DNA of 64,000 bases from Macrococcoides equi (lineage in GTDB: Bacteria; Bacillota; Bacilli; Staphylococcales; Staphylococcaceae), in the NCBI RefSeq assembly GCF_047425865.1, contig NZ_CP179735.1; one strand, 5' to 3'. Of the stretch, positions 15,607 through 25,931 are shown one piece after another. The notes beneath the pieces are model-generated. The model was given only the letters and a program-made list of their open reading frames with translations, was not told where the DNA came from and ran no database searches. Position 1 is the first letter of the stretch, and every line of letters starts with the position of its first letter. The position numbers and the translations under genes are program-made.

Positions 15607-18600
15607 ATGAAGAAGCTCTTTGTATTATTTTTGGCTTTATTTGCATTCTTATTACCTAATAATGATGTAAAAGCTGCTGATAATACTGATTTAATTAATT
15701 TCAGTATTACAGGAATGGATAAGAATGCTGATGGTACGGAGAAGACGACGTACTATTCAAGGCAAACATCAAATTATTATATCAATATTGATGTTTCCGG
15801 AAAGGATACAATTTTAACGGATTATTATATTGATATCAAAAGACCGGTAAAATATTACCCGTACGGTGGTGTTTCTCCAGCAGATAGCGTTCAATCCGTT
15901 GAATATTTTAATGAAGGTACAGATAGAATAGCTCGTATCCATTTGAAACAACTAACGGGAGGAACAACTCTAAAAATTCCATTTCAAGTATTGGGGATTG
16001 GTGGAGCAATTCCCGATGGTAAAGTAGTTGATATCATTGGAGAACTAAAAAAAGATAATACAATTATAAAATCTGATAGTATTCAACGAATTAATCAAAA
16101 TCCTCCACATATTAGCTATATATCAGTGCAAGGACAGCCTAATGATGGTTATATTCACTATGGTGGTCCTCTAGATGAAAATAATCATAGTAGATTATCA
16201 AATACAGATTTGAGAATAATAAATGTAAATACTGAGTTATTAGGAGATGCAATAAACGGGTCACGTTCATTAGATTTTCCAAAAACCAAGTTTATATTGA
16301 GACTCCCTCAATATGCGCATTTTGATGCATCGCTAAACCCGGGTTGGGAATATAACGCTGAATTAAATGAAGTATCAACATATGGAAAAAAACAATTAAA
16401 TCTTACATTTCCGAATCAACCTATTCTACAAGATATAAAAATGGAGTTGCTAACTTACCCGGCATTTGTAAATCAGGAACCTGACGAACAATCAAAAGTT
16501 TTAATAGATACTATCAATTTTAAATTATTTTCAAATATTTATCCGGGAGATGTTATACAAAAATCACCAGATCTTGGACAAAGAGAATCAACAATAATAA
16601 ATGAAGAAAGCGAACTTAAAAAAGAGTATTATTACCAGTTATTTTTCACAACTCAAAAGACGGGTCCTCTTAAAAATGTAGTTGTAGAGGATTATAATTT
16701 AGATACAAGATTCGAGTACGCTAGAGTTACTTCGAGCAGCCAGACACCAATTAAATTAGAGGGAATTTTGAGTGATGGTTCAGTTATCGAAATAAAATTA
16801 AATGAATCATTACCACCGGACATAGTAAAAATTAAAGCGTATTATGGTGATGTCGATGAAGGGACTCGCTCTATTCGAGTATTTGTTAAGAAAAAAGTAG
16901 ATGCTTCACTAAAAGACGGTGATGTTATAGATAATATGATGCGTTTAACAAGTGATAGCAGAAGTGTACAAGGTTTAAATATCATAGACAAAGGTAGTCT
17001 ATTAGTTAGAGGATATAATCCGGGTATCGCATTACTTTCCAATACTCCGGAAGAAGTAAATGTTTTATATAAACAAAAAGTATATATGGGGGATTATCTT
17101 GATTTTTATAGAATATTAGATAATAGGAATACCTATTTTGCAGAGAATCATTCAATTGACTGGATTAATGGTCACTTATTAGTACCTCAAGGATTAGAAT
17201 TGCAAACACCTCCTGGACCGGTAATTTCAGTTATAGAAAATTATCAAAATACAGGGAAAACACTGTATAACTATAAAATTAGTTCTAATGCACCTGTATC
17301 AAAAATCAAAAAAGATTTATTTTATTATTTAACGGTTAATAAAAATCTTAAAGAAGGTAGAAATGAACTAGAACACTGGATTACTTTTAGTAGAGATAGT
17401 GTAAATGATAAGAAAATAAATGTTTTGTCTCCTGAAGACGATACTTATAATTTAGATAATTACGATAATACAATATATAAATTACCAAAATATACACATG
17501 TTATAAATTATATCCCACCTAAAGAGTTAATTGGTATGAAATATGTACGTACGAACAGTGGTACATGGTCTTCTGGATTGATGCTGGATGCCAATAAATC
17601 ATTTGATTATTTACTGCAAGTTTATAACACGACTGATACAGAAGCGAAAGATGTTTATATGATTGACAAATTACCACAAGCGGGAGACTCTACATTAGTT
17701 GAAAACCAAAGTGGTGCATTTAGTCAGCGTGGTTCGATATTCTCGCCAGTAATGACAGGACCTGCGAGTGCACCGGCTGGATACAATGTATTCTATACAA
17801 CAGATAATATACCGAATAATACAAATGCAGGTGTATTAAAAGATAGCCTGAATTGGTCTTCATCTGTTGGAGATTATACAAAAGTTACAGGTATTAAAGT
17901 CGTATCTCAAGATGGACAAGTTATTGCACCAGGCAGTAAAGTTGATGTCATTGTACCTATGAAGATGCCAGATAATATTTCTGGTAAAGATAAAGTAGCA
18001 GTGAATACATTTGCTTTAAGCCAAGGTGGAAACATCTTTAACGAAGCAAATCCAGTTAAAGTAACATTAACGAATTACAATTTAAGTGGTTACTTATTTA
18101 ATGATAAGAACAACGATGGTTATATGAATAATGGTGAGACTGGAATTCCTTCATCAAAAGTAACGTTATTAGATAGTAATGGAAATGGAGTAAAAGATTC
18201 AAATGGCAACGATATGGTTGCTACTACAGATGAAAGTGGTAAGTACTTCTTTGATATTTCAAAAGAAGGCGACTATAAAGTCAAATTTGATTTCGATAAG
18301 AATGAATATCAAGCTACAAAGGAACTAAGCACGTATAACAATATTAACGCATCAGTTATGAACCAAGATGGCATGACATCTTCAGTAAAACTTGATAGTA
18401 ATAACGTTGTAGGATTCATCAGTGGTGGTATTAATAAATACAAAGGATCAGTCACTGTCAAGAAAGTAGATAGTAATGATAGTACAAAAGTACTAGCAGG
18501 TGCAGAATTTAAGATTGTTCAAGGTGATAAAGTCATTAAAGAAGGTATCGTAACGAATGCGGAAGGAACAGTAGAAGTCGCAGACTTACCATACGGAGAC

Positions 18601-21600
18601 TATGAATTAATCGAAACGAAAGCGCCGGTAGGATATGAATTATCGAAAGAAGTCATCAAAGTAACAATCGATAAAGATAACCAGACAGTAAGTCAAGTTG
18701 TTAAGAATGATAAGACACCGGATCCAACGGGTGTATTAACAATCAAAAAAGTCGATAGCAAAGATGAAAGCAAGGTATTAGAAGGAGCGGAGTTCAAGTT
18801 AGTTCAAGGTGATAAAGTCATCAAAGAAGGTATCGTAACGAATGCGGAAGGAACAGTAGAAGTCGCAGACTTACCATACGGAGACTATGAATTAATCGAA
18901 ACGAAAGCGCCGGTAGGATATGAATTATCGAAAGAAGTCATCAAAGTAACAATCGATAAAGATAACCAGACAGTAAGTCAAGTTGTTAAGAATGATAAGA
19001 CACCGGATCCAACGGGTGTATTAACAATCAAAAAAGTCGATAGCAAAGATGAAAGCAAGGTATTAGAAGGAGCGGAGTTCAAGTTAGTTCAAGGTGATAA
19101 AGTCATCAAAGAAGGTATCGTAACGAATGCGGAAGGAACAGTAGAAGTCGCAGACTTACCATACGGAGACTACGAATTAATCGAAACGAAAGCACCAGTA
19201 GGATATGAGTTAGCAACAGAAGTAGTAAAAGTAACAATTGATAAAGATAACCAGACAGTGAGTCAGGTTGTTAAGAATGATAAGACACCGGATCCAACTG
19301 GTGTATTAACAATCAAAAAAGTCGACAGCAAAGATGAAAGCAAAGTATTAGAAGGAGCAGAGTTCAAGTTAGTTCAAGGAGATAAAGTCATCAAGGAAGG
19401 TATCGTAACGGATGCGAATGGAACAGTAGAAGTCGCAGATTTACCATATGGAGACTACGAATTAATCGAAACGAAAGCACCAAAAATTTATAATTATGCT
19501 ACTTATAGTTATGACATTTATGAAATATCAGAAGTTCCAATTAAATTCACTATCAATAATGATAATAGTAACTCTACCTTAACAGTTAAGAATGATAAGA
19601 CTTCTACAGGTAAACTAATAATCAATAAATATGATAGTTCAACAAGTGAAGTAAAAAAATTAGAAGGAGCAGTATTTGAAGTCAGAGAAAAAGCAACAGA
19701 TAAACTTATTGATACGATGACAACAGATATAAATGGACTTGCAACATCAGTAAAATTAGATTTAAATACAGCATATTATTATCAGGAAGTAAAAGCTCCT
19801 GAGGGATATAGAGTAGACTCTAATAAATATGATTTTACATTAAATAATGTTTGGAAAGATGGCGATGGTAATTACTTTGTATCCGCCTATAACTTTAAGA
19901 CCTTTGAAAAAGAAATAACAATTCAGAAAAAAGATGCGGTTTCAAAAGACTTATTAGAAGGAGCAACATTTAAAGTTACTAAATCGAATGGTTTAAATCC
20001 TGCTACTATAGTAACTGAAGGAGTAGCTACAGGAGGTAAATTATCATTTAAGGTAACTGAGCCAGGTAACTATTTGATTAGTGAAATTAATGCACCATCT
20101 GGTTATGTTAAATTGGAACGACCTGTAAGTGTTTATGTTGGATCTGACGGAAGTGTTAACACAAACGTTAAATGGTACCCTTCAGACTCAACTGAAACGA
20201 TTCTTGTAGATGTATTTAATAACAAGATGATTGATATTAATATCAATAAAATTAGTTCATTAGATAAGAGTAAACTGCCAAATGCAACATTTAACATTAA
20301 ACGATTATGTACAACGCAATCAACAGGTGGTGGAGGTAGTTCAATATCTTACGGAGTGACTACTAGTGCTGTTGATACATCTGTTTCAACAAATTGTCCT
20401 ATTAATATCGGTCCACCACCGAAGTCGTTACCTGTCGATATTTATGCAAGTGTTTTACCGTCTGTGTCTGGAACCACAACGGAAGTTGACTTAGGTAACT
20501 ATACAACAGATGCTAACGGCTCATTCACATATTCATTCCCTGGACCTGGAATATATAAAGTGACAGAGATTAGTGCACCGAATGGTTTTAAATTAAATGA
20601 TAAGCCACAATATATTAGAATAAACGCAGATAATACGGTACAAGTTTTCAATGCACAACCATGTAATGCACCAACTAATCCTATACTACTACCAAAAGCA
20701 ATAGGAGATATAACAACAACTACAGGAACTTGTGACTCTACATCTGTAGCTATTAGTTCTGGATCAAATGAATTAATATTTGAGAATGATCCATTGCTAG
20801 GTACATTAACAATTAAAAAAGTAGACAGCAAAGATGAAAGCAAGGTATTAGACGGAGCGGAGTTCAAGTTAGTTCAAGGTGATAAAGTCATCAAGGAAAG
20901 TATCGTAACGAATGCGGAAGGAACAGTAGAAGTCGCAGACTTACCATACGGAGACTATGAATTAATCGAAACGAAAGCACCAGTAGGATATGAATTATCG
21001 AAAGAAGTCATCAAAGTAACAATCGATAAAGATAACCAGACAGTCAGTCAGGTTGTTAAGAATGATAAGACACCGGATCCAACAGGTGTATTAACAATCA
21101 AAAAGGTAGACAGCAAAGATGAAAGCAAGGTATTAGACGGAGCGGAGTTCAAGTTAGTTCAAGGTGATAAAGTCATCAAAGAAGGTATCGTAACGAATGC
21201 GGAAGGAACAGTAGAAGTCGCAGACTTACCATACGGAGACTATGAATTAATCGAAACGAAAGCGCCGGTAGGTTATGAATTATCGAAAGAAGTCATCAAA
21301 GTAACAATCGATAAAGATAACCAGACAGTCAGTCAGGTTGTTAAGAATGATAAGACACCGGATCCAACAGGTGTATTAACAATCAAAAAAGTCGATAGCA
21401 AAGATGAAAGCAAGGTATTAGACGGAGCGGAGTTCAAGTTAGTTCAAGGTGATAAAGTCATCAAGGAAAGTATCGTAACGAATGCGGAAGGAACAGTAGA
21501 AGTCGCAGACTTACCATACGGAGACTATGAATTAATCGAAACGAAAGCACCAGTAGGATATGAATTATCGAAAGAAGTCATCAAAGTGACAATCGATAAA

Positions 21601-24600
21601 GATAACCAGGCAGTCAGTCAGGTTGTTAAGAATGATAAGACACCAGATCCAACAGGTGTATTAACAATCAAAAAGGTAGACAGCAAAGATGAAAGCAAAG
21701 TATTAGACGGAGCGGAGTTCAAGTTAGTTCAAGGTGATAAAATCATCAAGGAAAGTATCGTAACGAATGCGGAAGGAACAGTAGAAGTCGCAGACTTACC
21801 ATACGGAGACTATGAATTAATCGAAACGAAAGCACCAGTAGGATATGAATTATCGAAAGAAGTCATCAAAGTAACAATCGATAAAGATAACCAGACAGTC
21901 AGTCAGGTTGTTAAGAATGATAAGACACCGGATCCAACAGGTGTATTAACAATCAAAAAGGTAGACAGCAAAGATGAAAGCAAGGTATTAGAAGGAGCGG
22001 AGTTCAAGTTAGTTCAAGGTGATAAAGTCATCAAAGAAGGTATCGTAACGAATGCGGAAGGAACAGTAGAAGTCGCAGACTTACCATACGGAGACTATGA
22101 ATTAATCGAAACGAAAGCGCCGGTAGGATATGAATTATCGAAAGAAGTCATCAAAGTAACAATCGATAAAGATAACCAGACAGTAAGTCAAGTTGTTAAG
22201 AATGATAAGACACCGGATCCAACGGGTGTATTAACAATCAAAAAAGTCGATAGCAAAGATGAAAGCAAGGTATTAGAAGGAGCGGAGTTCAAGTTAGTTC
22301 AAGGTGATAAAGTCATCAAAGAAGGTATCGTAACGAATGCGGAAGGAACAGTAGAAGTCGCAGACTTACCATACGGAGACTATGAATTAATCGAGACGAA
22401 AGCGCCGGTAGGATATGAATTATCAACAGAAGTAGTTAAAGTAACAATCGATAAAGATAACTTACTAGTTACAAAAGTAATTAAAAATATTATCAAAGAG
22501 GTTCCGACAACAGAAGAACCAACAACAGAAGAACCAACAACAGAAGAACCAACAACGGAGAAACCGACAACGGAAGCTCCAACAACAGAAGAACCTGTTA
22601 AAACAGGTATGTTAACAATCAAGAAGGTAGATAGCAAAGATGATTCTAAACTTTTAGAAGGAGCAGAGTTCAAGTTAACTTTAGATGGTAAAGTGATTAA
22701 AGAAAATCTGGTGACAGATAAAGATGGTAAGGTTGAAGTTAAGGACCTTACATATGGAAACTACGACCTTGAAGAAACAAAAGCTCCTGAAGGTTACGAG
22801 TTATTAAAAGAAGTTATTAAAGTAACAATTGATAAAGATAATACTTCTGTCACAAAAGAAATTAAAAATATCATTAAAGATGTTCCGACAACAGAAACAC
22901 CAACGACAGAGAAACCGACGACGGAGCAACCAACGACGGAAGCACCAACAACAGAGAAACCGACAACAGAAACACCAACAACAGAGAAACCGACAACGGA
23001 AGCTCCAACAACGGAGAAACCGACAACGGAAGCTCCAACAACAGAAGAACCAACAACGGAGAAACCGACAACAGAAGAACCTGTTAAAACAGGTATGTTA
23101 ACAATCAAGAAGGTAGATAGCAAAGATGATTCTAAACTTTTAGAAGGAGCAGAGTTCAAGTTAACTTTAGATGGTAAAGTGATTAAAGAAAATCTGGTGA
23201 CAGATAAAGATGGTAAGGTTGAAGTTAAGGACCTTACATATGGAAACTACGACCTTGAAGAAACAAAAGCTCCTGAAGGTTACGAGTTATCAAAAGAAGT
23301 TATTAAAGTAACAATTGATAAAGATAATACTTCTGTCACAAAAGAAATTAAAAATATCATTAAAGATGTTCCGACAACAGAAACACCAACGACAGAGAAA
23401 CCGACGACGGAGCAACCAACGACGGAAGCACCAACAACAGAGAAACCGACAACAGAAACACCAACAACAGAGAAACCGACGACAGAGCAACCAACGACGG
23501 AAGCACCGACAACAGAGAAACCGACGACGGAAGCACCAACAACAGAGAAACCGGTTCAAACGGGTAGTATCACAATTACTAAAGTAGATACTGAAAATGT
23601 TTCTACATTACTAGCCGGTGCAGAGTTTAATTTAATGCAAAATGGCAAAGTAGTAAAAGGAAATTTAGTAAGTGATCAAAATGGTATTGTTGAAATTAAG
23701 GATTTACCTTTAGGTACTTATGAATTAATTGAAACGAAAGCACCAAACGGTTATGTGAAATCTAATACTCCAGTGAAAGTTACAATTTCAGAAGCTAACC
23801 CAGCTTTCAAAGTAGTGTTTAAGAATGCGAAAATGTCTGAAGAAAAAGTAGCTGGTAAAATTGTGGTCACTAAAGTAGACAGTGAAAGTGGTAAAGTATT
23901 ACCAGGTGCAACATTCAACTTATTAAAAGGTGGTCAGGTTATTAAATCGAACTTAACTACAAATACTCAAGGGCAAATTATTATTGATAATCTTGAGTTA
24001 GGTAATTATCAGTTAGTTGAAACAAAAGCACCATCAGGTTACTTGAAGTCATCTGAACCAATGAGTATTGCAGTGACAAAAGAACATTCAATCTATGAAG
24101 TGAAAGTACCAAATAAAAAGATTTCAGGTACATTAAAAGTTATCAAGACGGATGAATCAGGCGGTAAAGTATTACCAGGTGCAGTATTCAACTTATTAAA
24201 AGATGGCCAGGTAATCAAGTCTAACTTAACATCTGATACACATGGAATAATCATAGTAGATAATCTCGAAGAGGGTGCTTATCAATTAGTTGAAACAAAA
24301 GCTCCTGAAGGTTATGAAAAGTTAAATCAGCCAATATCATTTAAAGTTGATGAAACGACTATGGATCTTGTGATTACAGTTAAGAACAGTAAATCAGGTG
24401 GCGGAACACCAGTAATCGTTACACCACCACCAAATCCAGGAACACCGGTTGTAACGCCGTCACCAACTCCAGGTACAAATAATCCAGAACCAGGAACACC
24501 GGTTGTAACGCCAACACCTGGAACTGATAAACCGACAACAGAATTACCAACAACAGAGAAACCGACAACAGAATTACCAACAACAGAGAAACCGACAACA

Positions 24601-24954
24601 GAATTACCAACAACGGAGAAACCAACAACAGAGAAACCAACAACAGAGAAACCAACAACGGAGAAACCAACAACAGAGAAACCAACAACAGAGAAACCAA
24701 CAACAGAGAAACCGACAACGGAGAAACCAGTGCCAGGGCCAACACCAGGATCTAATCCGGAGCCAAGCCCAAGTACTCCAGTTATAACACCAACACCAGA
24801 GCCAACACCAGGACCAATTCCATCAATTGGAGAAGTCGTTAATCAGATTTCGCATCTTCCTGATACAGGTGAAGGTAAAGTGGTAACTGGTATGTTAGCA
24901 GCAATGTTTACATTATTAGCAGGTACTTTCTTAGTTACACGTAGAAACAAATAA
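15607..24954 (+). CDS. Giant LPXTG-anchored adhesin with SpaA/Cna-B repeats
   Basis: 3115 aa. Signal peptide MKKLFVLFLALFAFLLP...VKA (1-23); a non-repetitive A region (about 30-820); an SdrD-B-like domain (SGYLFNDKNNDGYMNNGETG, about 827-940); four SpaA-type units (about 947-1330); divergent SpaA domains (1330-1725); six near-identical 95-residue units (about 1730-2295); two units in a 162-residue duplication with Thr-rich PTTEKP linkers; three divergent units (2654-2928); a Pro/PTTE stalk; and LPDTG (3084-3088), membrane segment and RRNK tail. Repeat motifs (TIKKVDS, ETKAP, VKNDK) are those of self-forming isopeptide domains. Sortase A would attach it to peptidoglycan. No YSIRK motif. GGAGG precedes the ATG. 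Confidence 0.95.
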   Translation: MKKLFVLFLALFAFLLPNNDVKAADNTDLINFSITGMDKNADGTEKTTYYSRQTSNYYINIDVSGKDTILTDYYIDIKRPVKYYPYGGVSPADSVQSVEYFNEGTDRIARIHLKQLTGGTTLKIPFQVLGIGGAIPDGKVVDIIGELKKDNTIIKSDSIQRINQNPPHISYISVQGQPNDGYIHYGGPLDENNHSRLSNTDLRIINVNTELLGDAINGSRSLDFPKTKFILRLPQYAHFDASLNPGWEYNAELNEVSTYGKKQLNLTFPNQPILQDIKMELLTYPAFVNQEPDEQSKVLIDTINFKLFSNIYPGDVIQKSPDLGQRESTIINEESELKKEYYYQLFFTTQKTGPLKNVVVEDYNLDTRFEYARVTSSSQTPIKLEGILSDGSVIEIKLNESLPPDIVKIKAYYGDVDEGTRSIRVFVKKKVDASLKDGDVIDNMMRLTSDSRSVQGLNIIDKGSLLVRGYNPGIALLSNTPEEVNVLYKQKVYMGDYLDFYRILDNRNTYFAENHSIDWINGHLLVPQGLELQTPPGPVISVIENYQNTGKTLYNYKISSNAPVSKIKKDLFYYLTVNKNLKEGRNELEHWITFSRDSVNDKKINVLSPEDDTYNLDNYDNTIYKLPKYTHVINYIPPKELIGMKYVRTNSGTWSSGLMLDANKSFDYLLQVYNTTDTEAKDVYMIDKLPQAGDSTLVENQSGAFSQRGSIFSPVMTGPASAPAGYNVFYTTDNIPNNTNAGVLKDSLNWSSSVGDYTKVTGIKVVSQDGQVIAPGSKVDVIVPMKMPDNISGKDKVAVNTFALSQGGNIFNEANPVKVTLTNYNLSGYLFNDKNNDGYMNNGETGIPSSKVTLLDSNGNGVKDSNGNDMVATTDESGKYFFDISKEGDYKVKFDFDKNEYQATKELSTYNNINASVMNQDGMTSSVKLDSNNVVGFISGGINKYKGSVTVKKVDSNDSTKVLAGAEFKIVQGDKVIKEGIVTNAEGTVEVADLPYGDYELIETKAPVGYELSKEVIKVTIDKDNQTVSQVVKNDKTPDPTGVLTIKKVDSKDESKVLEGAEFKLVQGDKVIKEGIVTNAEGTVEVADLPYGDYELIETKAPVGYELSKEVIKVTIDKDNQTVSQVVKNDKTPDPTGVLTIKKVDSKDESKVLEGAEFKLVQGDKVIKEGIVTNAEGTVEVADLPYGDYELIETKAPVGYELATEVVKVTIDKDNQTVSQVVKNDKTPDPTGVLTIKKVDSKDESKVLEGAEFKLVQGDKVIKEGIVTDANGTVEVADLPYGDYELIETKAPKIYNYATYSYDIYEISEVPIKFTINNDNSNSTLTVKNDKTSTGKLIINKYDSSTSEVKKLEGAVFEVREKATDKLIDTMTTDINGLATSVKLDLNTAYYYQEVKAPEGYRVDSNKYDFTLNNVWKDGDGNYFVSAYNFKTFEKEITIQKKDAVSKDLLEGATFKVTKSNGLNPATIVTEGVATGGKLSFKVTEPGNYLISEINAPSGYVKLERPVSVYVGSDGSVNTNVKWYPSDSTETILVDVFNNKMIDININKISSLDKSKLPNATFNIKRLCTTQSTGGGGSSISYGVTTSAVDTSVSTNCPINIGPPPKSLPVDIYASVLPSVSGTTTEVDLGNYTTDANGSFTYSFPGPGIYKVTEISAPNGFKLNDKPQYIRINADNTVQVFNAQPCNAPTNPILLPKAIGDITTTTGTCDSTSVAISSGSNELIFENDPLLGTLTIKKVDSKDESKVLDGAEFKLVQGDKVIKESIVTNAEGTVEVADLPYGDYELIETKAPVGYELSKEVIKVTIDKDNQTVSQVVKNDKTPDPTGVLTIKKVDSKDESKVLDGAEFKLVQGDKVIKEGIVTNAEGTVEVADLPYGDYELIETKAPVGYELSKEVIKVTIDKDNQTVSQVVKNDKTPDPTGVLTIKKVDSKDESKVLDGAEFKLVQGDKVIKESIVTNAEGTVEVADLPYGDYELIETKAPVGYELSKEVIKVTIDKDNQAVSQVVKNDKTPDPTGVLTIKKVDSKDESKVLDGAEFKLVQGDKIIKESIVTNAEGTVEVADLPYGDYELIETKAPVGYELSKEVIKVTIDKDNQTVSQVVKNDKTPDPTGVLTIKKVDSKDESKVLEGAEFKLVQGDKVIKEGIVTNAEGTVEVADLPYGDYELIETKAPVGYELSKEVIKVTIDKDNQTVSQVVKNDKTPDPTGVLTIKKVDSKDESKVLEGAEFKLVQGDKVIKEGIVTNAEGTVEVADLPYGDYELIETKAPVGYELSTEVVKVTIDKDNLLVTKVIKNIIKEVPTTEEPTTEEPTTEEPTTEKPTTEAPTTEEPVKTGMLTIKKVDSKDDSKLLEGAEFKLTLDGKVIKENLVTDKDGKVEVKDLTYGNYDLEETKAPEGYELLKEVIKVTIDKDNTSVTKEIKNIIKDVPTTETPTTEKPTTEQPTTEAPTTEKPTTETPTTEKPTTEAPTTEKPTTEAPTTEEPTTEKPTTEEPVKTGMLTIKKVDSKDDSKLLEGAEFKLTLDGKVIKENLVTDKDGKVEVKDLTYGNYDLEETKAPEGYELSKEVIKVTIDKDNTSVTKEIKNIIKDVPTTETPTTEKPTTEQPTTEAPTTEKPTTETPTTEKPTTEQPTTEAPTTEKPTTEAPTTEKPVQTGSITITKVDTENVSTLLAGAEFNLMQNGKVVKGNLVSDQNGIVEIKDLPLGTYELIETKAPNGYVKSNTPVKVTISEANPAFKVVFKNAKMSEEKVAGKIVVTKVDSESGKVLPGATFNLLKGGQVIKSNLTTNTQGQIIIDNLELGNYQLVETKAPSGYLKSSEPMSIAVTKEHSIYEVKVPNKKISGTLKVIKTDESGGKVLPGAVFNLLKDGQVIKSNLTSDTHGIIIVDNLEEGAYQLVETKAPEGYEKLNQPISFKVDETTMDLVITVKNSKSGGGTPVIVTPPPNPGTPVVTPSPTPGTNNPEPGTPVVTPTPGTDKPTTELPTTEKPTTELPTTEKPTTELPTTEKPTTEKPTTEKPTTEKPTTEKPTTEKPTTEKPTTEKPVPGPTPGSNPEPSPSTPVITPTPEPTPGPIPSIGEVVNQISHLPDTGEGKVVTGMLAAMFTLLAGTFLVTRRNK
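18445..19600 (+). repeat. Adhesin repeat array A (four 285-bp units)
   Basis: The sequence GATCCAAC at unit junctions recurs at 18721, 19006 and 19291, an exact 285-bp (95-codon) period. The first three units are almost identical at DNA level; the fourth diverges in its last third. Confidence 0.93.
20800..22495 (+). repeat. Adhesin repeat array B (six 285-bp units)
   Basis: Junctions at 21076, 21361, 21646, 21931 and 22216 show the same 285-bp period. Units 1-4 share synonymous variants (GCACCA, CAGTCAGTCAGG) that differ from array A, while units 5 and 6 carry the array A variants (GCGCCG, CAGTAAGTCAAG). Confidence 0.93.
22597..23556 (+). repeat. 486-bp duplication of a SpaA unit plus PTTE linker in the adhesin
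   Basis: GTTAAAACAGGTATGTTA occurs at 22597 and 23083, an offset of 486 bp (162 codons). The SpaA unit and the start of the linker are nearly identical in both copies; the linkers then differ in the number of PTTE blocks. Confidence 0.9.
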
Positions 24955-24962
24955 TTTTTTAG

Positions 24963-25006
24963 AAGGTCCGGCATCATATGATTTTTTGATTGCCGGATCT
25001 TTTATT
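24963..25006 (+). terminator. Intrinsic terminator after the adhesin gene
   Basis: GGTCCGGCATCA and TGATTGCCGGATC form an imperfect stem, followed by TTTTATTATTTT. It separates the adhesin from the foldase gene, though read-through is possible because only about 20 bp remain to the next start codon. Confidence 0.8.
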
Positions 25007-25028
25007 ATTTTGAAAGGAACTAGTTAAA

Positions 25029-25931
25029 ATGAAAAAAAATAAAGTATTAACTCTATGTTTATTAGGATCTATTATTTTAAGTGCATGTGGGAATAACGAT
25101 GAAAAATTAGCGTCTTTTAAGTCGGGTGAAATTACAACACAAGATTATTTAAAAACTGTAAATAAACAAAATCTTTCAGATGAAATTTTAAATCTTACGA
25201 TTGGCAAGATTCTTACTGATAAATACAATGATAAGGTTGATAAAAAAGGCATTGAAAAGACTATTGATAATGAAATTAAACAAAGTGGTGGGGAAAAAAA
25301 GTTTAAAAAGATGTTAGATGAGCAGTTTTTAAACATGTCTTTAGAAGATTATAAACAAAAAAGATTTATTGATATCTATAAGGAAAAATTTATTGAAGAA
25401 AATATAAAGGTTTCAGATAAAGAGATTAAAGAAAATGTTCGAAATGTCTCACAAATTATTGTGCCTTTTACACAACAAAATGCTACAGCTGTTAAAAAGG
25501 CTAAACAGCAAGCTGATAACCTCTATGCAAGTATCAAAAAGAAACCTGCTGCTTTCGACGATATTGCTAAATCAGCAATGAAGGATATTAAGGGGGCATA
25601 TGGTGGTGAGATGGGGTATGTCACGAAAGGTGATGTTATACCCGAAGCTAAAGACATGATATTTAAATTAAAGGATAATGAATTTACAAAAGTCATTCGT
25701 AGTTCAAATGGATTTTATATATACAAAGTTAATGAAAGTAATTTAAATAAAAATGAAAAAAAAGATCTTAAGCAAAAAGTATTGCGCAATAAGATTTCTG
25801 AAGATCCTAAGGTGCTTCAGGAAGCTTATAAAAAACTTTTAAAAGATTATAAGGTAGATTTTAGTGATGAGACTATTAAAAAAGCGATTGATAAGAAACT
25901 AAACGAAAAAGTGGTAGAGAATCATGGATAA
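25029..25931 (+). CDS. PrsA-like foldase lipoprotein (parvulin peptidyl-prolyl isomerase)
   Basis: 300 aa. Lipobox LSAC (Cys about residue 20), an N-terminal helical chaperone part (about 30-140), a parvulin domain (about 140-240: NVSQIIVPFTQQ, FDDIAKSAM, GGEMGYVTKGDVIPEAKDMIFKL, FYIYKV) and a Lys-rich tail. It folds secreted proteins on the outer face of the membrane. It sits 75 bp after the giant adhesin, which suggests a dedicated helper, and it overlaps the following regulator gene by 8 bp. A housekeeping prsA is expected elsewhere in the genome. Confidence 0.88.
   Translation: MKKNKVLTLCLLGSIILSACGNNDEKLASFKSGEITTQDYLKTVNKQNLSDEILNLTIGKILTDKYNDKVDKKGIEKTIDNEIKQSGGEKKFKKMLDEQFLNMSLEDYKQKRFIDIYKEKFIEENIKVSDKEIKENVRNVSQIIVPFTQQNATAVKKAKQQADNLYASIKKKPAAFDDIAKSAMKDIKGAYGGEMGYVTKGDVIPEAKDMIFKLKDNEFTKVIRSSNGFYIYKVNESNLNKNEKKDLKQKVLRNKISEDPKVLQEAYKKLLKDYKVDFSDETIKKAIDKKLNEKVVENHG

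Noticed and set aside
22380..24745. Long ORFs on both strands over the adhesin linkers, with Val/Ser- or Arg/Gln-rich translations
   Set aside because: They are frame shadows of the PTTE repeats; composition is purely that of the repeat read in other frames and no ribosome-binding sites fit.
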